Origin: Arthrobacter sp. ISL-30
Lineage (GTDB): Bacteria; Actinomycetota; Actinomycetes; Actinomycetales; Micrococcaceae
Direction of reading: 5' to 3'
DNA: 64,000 bases
Assembly: GCF_018613855.1 (NCBI RefSeq)
Contig: NZ_JAGGPK010000044.1
Coordinates: 23,008-87,007, forward strand
Position 1 is the first letter of the stretch, and every line of letters starts with the position of its first letter. The notes beneath the pieces were generated by a model. That model saw only the letters and a program-made list of their open reading frames with translations. It was not told where the DNA came from and did no database searches. Shown here piece by piece: positions 59,688 through 64,000 of this stretch. A program made the position numbers and the translations under genes.

Positions 59688-61151
59688 GTGGCTATTTCTG
59701 AAGAACTGCCCGAGGTCGTTGCAGACGAGGGAAGGAAAGCTACCTCTCGCGCCAAGCGAGTCAGCGCAGGGACAACCGCGGCGAAACCCGCCAGCATCAA
59801 TTCGAAAACCGGAGCAGCGCAAGAGGACGCTGCGGCCGGTTTTGTTTTTTCCGGGACGGCCCACGGCCGCAGCTACGTTATCGACACGTCCGTGCTGCTC
59901 TCTGACCCGCACGCGCTCCTGCGCTTCGCCGAACACGAGGTGATCGTGCCCATCGTGGTCATTACCGAGCTGGAAGGCAAACGGCACGACCCCGAACTCG
60001 GGTACTTCGCGCGCAAGGCGCTCAGGCTCCTGGACGATCTGCGGATCGAACACGGTGGACTGAACACCTCCATCCCCATCGGGAAAGAAGGGGGCATCCT
60101 CCGGGTGGAAATGAACCACATATCGCCCGACGTGCTGCCCGCCGGATTCCGCGGTGGAGACAATGACAGCCGCATCCTCGCCGTTGCGAAGAACCTCGCG
60201 AACGAGGGCAGCAACGTAACGGTTGTCTCCAAGGACCTGCCAATGCGGGTCAAGGCCTCCGCAATGGGCCTCAGCGCGGACGAGTACCGCAACGAGCTCG
60301 TCAAGGACTCCGGCTGGACAGGGATGGCCGAAATCGAAGCCACCGAGGAGGAAATCGGCGTCCTCTACGGGCACGAACCCGTCTTCATCCCCGCGGCGGC
60401 GGAAATGCCCGTCAACACTGCCCTTGTGCTCCTGTCCAACCGCGGCTCCGCCCTGGGCAGGGTGGGCGTCGACAAGCAGGTCAGGCTGGTCAAGGGCGAT
60501 CGCGACGTCTTCGGCCTGCACGGCCGCTCCGCGGAACAACGCCTCGCGATCGACATGCTCATGGACCCCGCCGTGGGCATCGTCTCAATTGGTGGCCGAG
60601 CCGGCACGGGCAAGTCGGCCCTGGCCCTCTGCGCGGGCCTCGAAGCCGTCCTGGAGCGCCGCGAGCACCGCAAAGTGGTTGTGTTCCGACCCCTCTACGC
60701 CGTCGGCGGCCAGGAGCTCGGCTACCTGCCCGGCTCGGAATCCGAGAAAATGAACCCTTGGGCGCAAGCGGTTTTCGACACCCTCGGGGCACTGGTCAGC
60801 CAGGAAGTCGTCGAGGAAGTCATGGACCGCGGCATGCTGGAAGTGCTGCCGCTGACCCACATCCGCGGGCGTTCCCTGCACGACGCCTTCGTGATTGTTG
60901 ATGAGGCACAGTCCCTTGAAAAGAACGTCCTGCTGACCGTCATGAGCCGCATCGGCCAAAACTCCAAGATCGTCCTGACCCACGACGTCGCCCAGCGCGA
61001 CAACCTGCGGGTCGGCAGGCACGACGGCATCGCCGCCGTAGTCGAGACCCTCAAGGGGCACCCGCTCTTCGGCCACATCACCCTCACGCGCTCGGAGCGC
61101 TCGCCGATCGCCGCCCTGGTGACGGAGTTGCTGGAGGGAGCGGAGATCTAG
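59688..61151 (+). CDS. PIN-PhoH fusion ATPase/ribonuclease (PhoH2 type)
   Basis: From the GTG at 59688 (GGAG 6 nt upstream) the protein has 487 residues. After ~60 disordered residues comes a PIN nuclease domain with acidic sites in SYVIDTSVLLSDP (D66), VVITELEGKRHD, FRGGDNDSRILAVA and VVSKDLPMRVKA. The C-terminal PhoH ATPase has Walker A GGRAGTGKSALAL, HIRGRSLHDAFVIVDEAQSLE (Walker B) and LTHDVAQRDN. Mycobacterial PhoH2 (Rv1095) couples RNA unwinding to sequence-specific cleavage and works with an upstream antitoxin. The frame stays open upstream into the uppS gene, but that part lacks conserved sequence. Confidence 0.9.
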   Translation: MAISEELPEVVADEGRKATSRAKRVSAGTTAAKPASINSKTGAAQEDAAAGFVFSGTAHGRSYVIDTSVLLSDPHALLRFAEHEVIVPIVVITELEGKRHDPELGYFARKALRLLDDLRIEHGGLNTSIPIGKEGGILRVEMNHISPDVLPAGFRGGDNDSRILAVAKNLANEGSNVTVVSKDLPMRVKASAMGLSADEYRNELVKDSGWTGMAEIEATEEEIGVLYGHEPVFIPAAAEMPVNTALVLLSNRGSALGRVGVDKQVRLVKGDRDVFGLHGRSAEQRLAIDMLMDPAVGIVSIGGRAGTGKSALALCAGLEAVLERREHRKVVVFRPLYAVGGQELGYLPGSESEKMNPWAQAVFDTLGALVSQEVVEEVMDRGMLEVLPLTHIRGRSLHDAFVIVDEAQSLEKNVLLTVMSRIGQNSKIVLTHDVAQRDNLRVGRHDGIAAVVETLKGHPLFGHITLTRSERSPIAALVTELLEGAEI

Positions 61152-61266
61152 GCCTTCCGCCGGTTGCCGCCGCTGCGTGAATCGCCTTCGCGTGGCGGCG
61201 GCGCCATTTGCGCAGGGTAGTGGTCGCCTTCGCTTGGCAGCGGCCTTCCGCCGTCGCTTAGACTCA

Positions 61267-61316
61267 ACACAAAAGGTCCCATCCGGTCGCTGGGCGACCT
61301 GCGGGGACCGTTGTGT
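61267..61316. terminator. Long interrupted hairpin after PhoH
   Basis: ACACAA pairs with TTGTGT, GGTCCC with GGGACC, and GGTCGC with GCGACC around a 3-nt loop, with small internal loops. The nested stem spans 50 nt. No T-tract follows, so it may be a terminator or a structured 3' element. Confidence 0.55.
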
Positions 61317-61368
61317 CGCGATGCGCTCCTTCGCGGAAGACCGCAGCCGCGCTTGTGCCGGAAGTCCC

Positions 61369-61450
61369 TGACGCTCGCTCACGTTTGGGTGTTTTTCTTC
61401 TGACGCTCACTCACGTTTTGCATGCTTTTCGGGATGCTGTCTCACGTTTT
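61369..61450 (+). repeat. Three ~32-bp-spaced direct repeats (CTCACGTTT core)
   Basis: TGACGCTCGCTCACGTTT (61369), TGACGCTCACTCACGTTTT (61401) and a weaker TGCTGTCTCACGTTTT (61435) form a tandem array with 31-32 bp period ending 8 nt before the GH95 stop side. Confidence 0.7.
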
Positions 61451-61457
61451 GGCGGGG

Positions 61458-63899
61458 TCAGGGGACCGGTACCACTATTAGTCGTTCACCTGATTTCGCA
61501 GTCCACCTGAACCGCTGCCGTCCCTCCGGGGCGGTGGCCGAAGGGGGCCTGACGGGAGTTTGCTGACCGTCCCGGAGCACGCTGGACTTTACGTTTCCCT
61601 CGGGGAGGCATAGGACAATCTCCTCGTCTCGGGCTGCGTGGATGTCCAGCCGGTCGAGCCTGCCATCCTTCCAGGAGACGTCCGCTATGTGTCCACCACG
61701 GGCGTGTACGCCCCGGAGGCTTCCGGCGGTCCACGCGGAAGGCAGTGCGGAGAGTGCCCTGATGCTGCCGGATTGGGACTGAACCAAGGCTTCAATGATG
61801 CCGGCCGCGGCACCGAAGTTTCCGTCGATCTGGAACAGGAAGCCAGTGGGATGGTCGCCCATGGGGTGGAGGTCCAGCAGGGACGTGGAGGTTAGTTTCC
61901 TCACCAGGATGTCCAAGGATTCCTGCACGAGCTCCGGGTCCCGCAGGCGGGCTGCGAGGCAGAGAATCCAGGCCTGGCTCCATCCCGTGTGCCCGCCGCC
62001 GTTCGCGATGCGCTCCTGAAGTGCCCGGCGGGCGGCGTCGTAGGTGACGGGTCCAGCCAGCTCATCAATGGACTCACCCGGGAAGAGACCGTAGAGGTGG
62101 GAGACATGCCGGTGACCGCGGTCCTCGGGCTCCCAGTCTTCGATGAATTCAAGGAGCTCCCCACGAGCGCCAAGCTGCGGTTTCCGCAACGCCGCCAAAG
62201 CCTCGCGAGCCTCAGCCACCAGGGAAGCTGCCTGCCCTCCGTCGGGTGAGAGTCCGGCGTCGTGCAGCGCGAGCACACGCGAGAGCGTCTCGCGAACGAG
62301 TTCCAGATCCATGCTGCTGCCGGCTGCTGCGGCAAACAGGCCTCCACCAGGAGCATTAAACATGTGCTCCGGTGAAGTGGAGGGATTCGTAACCAGGAGG
62401 CCGTCGTCGTAAGGTTCCAGCAGATCCAAGGCGAACTCCGCAGCTCCAGCGAGGACCGGCCAAAGGACCTTACGCGCCCAAGCGCGATCCTTGCCGTAGG
62501 CGAAGCGCTCAAAGAGCTGCGCTGCGAGCCAAAGCCCGCCCATTGGCCAATTCGACCACACGGGTTCGCCCTTGACCGGGACGGTAAATCCCCACAGATC
62601 AGTGTTGTGGTGGACCGCCCACCCCCTTGCCGAATACGCGTCTTTCGCGGTCTGCCGGCCGAGCTCAGCGAGGTCACCGATGAAATCCAGCAGCGGCGCG
62701 GCGCAATCGGACAGGCCAGCGGCCTCGGCTGGCCAATAGTTCATCTGCACATTGATGTTGGTGGTGTAGTTGCAGCTCCAACCCGGCCTGACGTCCTGAT
62801 TCCAGATGCCCTGCAGCGTGGCCGGCTGGCTGCCGGGGCGGGAGCTGGAAATCAGCAGGTAGCGCCCGAGGTCGAAGAATACTTCGGCCGCCGCCGGATC
62901 CGCGTGGTCACGCTCCTTGGAACCGTCGGCAGCGAGGGTGGCAGGCGGCGCTCCGCTCCGACTGGCGGAAAGGTCCAGATCGATCCGATCGAAGTAGCTG
63001 GCGAAATCGGCTTCATGCGACTCCCGCAGTTCGTGGGTGGTCTTCCCCGCAGCGGCCAGGACAATCTCCACCGCCTGCTCCCCGAGGGCCTCCACATCTG
63101 CAGAAGGCCGGGAAGTGCGACCCCTGAAACCGTCGACGGCGGCAACGAGGACCCGCTCGCCGTCGTCGCTGTTCCGTTCGCTCAGTACCGCGACGGCGAA
63201 CCCCATGCCCGCGTCCACCAAGCCCGCGCTGTCAGGGAGGTCGTCCGCATAGCGGACCGGACGAGGCTCGTCATGGACGTAGTTCGGCGCCACAAAGGAT
63301 GGGGCGCGGCCCATCCACAGCCGCAGGTTCTGGTCCCGGCCGCTGGACACGATGTGGGATCGGGTCAGATGCGGCGACTCGAACGTGGCTTCAGGGAGGA
63401 CCTTGCCAACGGAGGCGGGACGGTCAAGCGCGAAGACGGCAACTTTATCCGGCGCCGAAACGAACGATTCCAGCTGGATACGCTCGCCGCTGCTGCGGTA
63501 AGACACCGTGGCGACTGCCCGACGAAGATTCAGCGCGCGGAGGTAGTCGTCCTTTCCCGACGGTGCCGGGCCGTAGTTCCACTCAAGGGTGCCAAGCGGC
63601 TGGTATGACTGCGTGTACTGCTGACTCTGCAGTTTCCGGGCAAGTTGATCCGCTTCAGCAAAGTTGCGGGAGCGGATGGCTTGGCGCAGGGGATTCAGCC
63701 ATTGTGAGGGGTTGGTTGCGGCGTAGTCGTTGGGATTTATGGGTCCGCCCGACCAAAAGGTATCGAGGTTAGGGGCGGCTCGTTCCGTTCCGGGATTCCC
63801 AAACATGGCGGCCCCGAGGCTGCCATTGCCGAGGAGGAAAGCGTCGTGAAATGTTGCAGCAGGCGAGGCGAGAGCCAATGTGTGCCTCGAGTTGGTCAT
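61458..63899 (-). CDS. GH95-family glycoside hydrolase (alpha-L-fucosidase or alpha-L-galactosidase)
   Basis: The 813-residue protein has the GH95 layout: an N-terminal beta domain (FHDAFLLGNGSLGAAMFG; DTFWSGGPINPNDYAA), a helical linker with ESHEADFASYFDRIDLDL, an (alpha/alpha)6 catalytic domain with LQGIWNQDVRPGWSCNYT, TNINVQMNYWPAEAAGL, WSNWPMGGLWLAAQLFE and LFQIDGNFGAAAGIIEAL, and a C-terminal beta domain. These hold the Asn, Glu and Asp residues active in the family. No signal peptide is visible, so imported oligosaccharides or plant-glycan fragments are the likely substrates. AAAGGG lies 6 nt before the ATG. Confidence 0.93.
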   Translation of the reverse strand: MTNSRHTLALASPAATFHDAFLLGNGSLGAAMFGNPGTERAAPNLDTFWSGGPINPNDYAATNPSQWLNPLRQAIRSRNFAEADQLARKLQSQQYTQSYQPLGTLEWNYGPAPSGKDDYLRALNLRRAVATVSYRSSGERIQLESFVSAPDKVAVFALDRPASVGKVLPEATFESPHLTRSHIVSSGRDQNLRLWMGRAPSFVAPNYVHDEPRPVRYADDLPDSAGLVDAGMGFAVAVLSERNSDDGERVLVAAVDGFRGRTSRPSADVEALGEQAVEIVLAAAGKTTHELRESHEADFASYFDRIDLDLSASRSGAPPATLAADGSKERDHADPAAAEVFFDLGRYLLISSSRPGSQPATLQGIWNQDVRPGWSCNYTTNINVQMNYWPAEAAGLSDCAAPLLDFIGDLAELGRQTAKDAYSARGWAVHHNTDLWGFTVPVKGEPVWSNWPMGGLWLAAQLFERFAYGKDRAWARKVLWPVLAGAAEFALDLLEPYDDGLLVTNPSTSPEHMFNAPGGGLFAAAAGSSMDLELVRETLSRVLALHDAGLSPDGGQAASLVAEAREALAALRKPQLGARGELLEFIEDWEPEDRGHRHVSHLYGLFPGESIDELAGPVTYDAARRALQERIANGGGHTGWSQAWILCLAARLRDPELVQESLDILVRKLTSTSLLDLHPMGDHPTGFLFQIDGNFGAAAGIIEALVQSQSGSIRALSALPSAWTAGSLRGVHARGGHIADVSWKDGRLDRLDIHAARDEEIVLCLPEGNVKSSVLRDGQQTPVRPPSATAPEGRQRFRWTAKSGERLIVVPVP

Positions 63900-63910
63900 A
63901 GATGCCCTTT

Positions 63911-63977
63911 AGGAAACTCCAAATGACTGGCAATTGTGGTCGTTGTGAGGCCGGTGGAGTCATATGGTCGTAGCAAC
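63911..63977. repeat. Possible degenerate family A palindrome at window edge
   Basis: The left part, TGACTGGCAATTGTGGTCGT followed by TGTGAGG, resembles the family A arm (TGACTCGCATTAGTTGTCGT, TATGAGG). The right part pairs poorly. It sits upstream of the GH95 start. Confidence 0.35.
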
Positions 63978-64000
63978 GCTCTGAATTGATGGAGTGTTCT

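Larger units (their letters stand above)
61152..61457. other. Intergenic region between the convergent PhoH and GH95 genes
   Basis: This 306-nt gap carries a long interrupted hairpin at 61267-61316 and three direct repeats at 61369-61450. It also has several short CCTTCG(C)-rich near-repeats in its first 100 nt. I see no coding potential. Confidence 0.6.

Noticed and set aside
62607..63608. 333-codon plus-strand frame inside GH95
   Set aside because: Antisense to conserved GH95 sequence; no independent support.

Overview
The window is high-GC chromosomal DNA, most likely from an Arthrobacter/Pseudarthrobacter-type member of the Micrococcaceae. The evidence is a mycothiol amidase (mca), a DUF4307 protein, the actinobacterial cluster mazG-eno-ftsB-DUF501-ppx, a mycosin-like protease, frequent GTG/TTG starts, and many genes that begin 6-7 nt after a TANNNT box (leaderless mRNA layout). 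The species is an inference from gene content. It reads almost entirely as core genome. The only clear mobile element is one IS110-family insertion.

Layout. 0-1.5 kb: end of glyA, then folD (one-carbon metabolism). 1.5-4.9 kb: a secreted CHRD protein divergent from a NodI/NodJ-like ABC exporter (one ATPase, two ABC-2 permeases). 4.9-6.5 kb: IS110 element with a structured leader, a candidate bridge RNA. 6.5-11.5 kb: small membrane protein, exonuclease III, trpS, 2H phosphoesterase, YihY/BrkB membrane protein, alpha/beta hydrolase. 11.7-15.2 kb: sdhCDAB on the minus strand. 15.5-18 kb: mannose-1-phosphate guanylyltransferase and an M20 amidohydrolase. 18.2-28.3 kb: nucleoside uptake and salvage (BMP lipoprotein, fused ATPase, two permeases, cytidine deaminase, thymidine phosphorylase, two DedA proteins, adenosine deaminase). 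28.2-36 kb: mazG, eno, ftsB/divIC, DUF501, ppx/gppA, mycosin-like protease, ndh. 36-37.2 kb: ACT-GNAT fusion and an unusual tRNA with a UAA anticodon but a 5-nt variable loop. 37.4-43.1 kb: branched-chain amino acid ABC transporter, livK convergent with livHMGF. 43.4-45.7 kb: Bax-inhibitor-1 protein and a thiolase. 45.9-49.3 kb: galTK divergent from an aldose epimerase. 49.3-52.7 kb: AI-2E family protein, threonine deaminase, rhomboid protease. 52.8-61.2 kb: greA, DUF4307, mca, small membrane protein, DUF255 thioredoxin protein, hemolysin III, prenyl synthase, PIN-PhoH, in the same order as part of the M. tuberculosis Rv1080c-Rv1095 region. 61.5-63.9 kb: GH95 glycosidase.

Non-coding structure is the most distinctive part. 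A 62-66 bp palindrome recurs at least three times just downstream of stop codons. A different palindrome of the same size follows the rhomboid gene. A branched hairpin of about 99 bp follows sdhB. Several 15-18 bp tandem repeats sit inside genes or at their edges, and a small hairpin repeat is inserted in frame in mazG. The items most worth testing are the IS110 leader RNA, the short UAA tRNA, the palindrome family, and a 23-codon upstream ORF before the PIN-PhoH gene.
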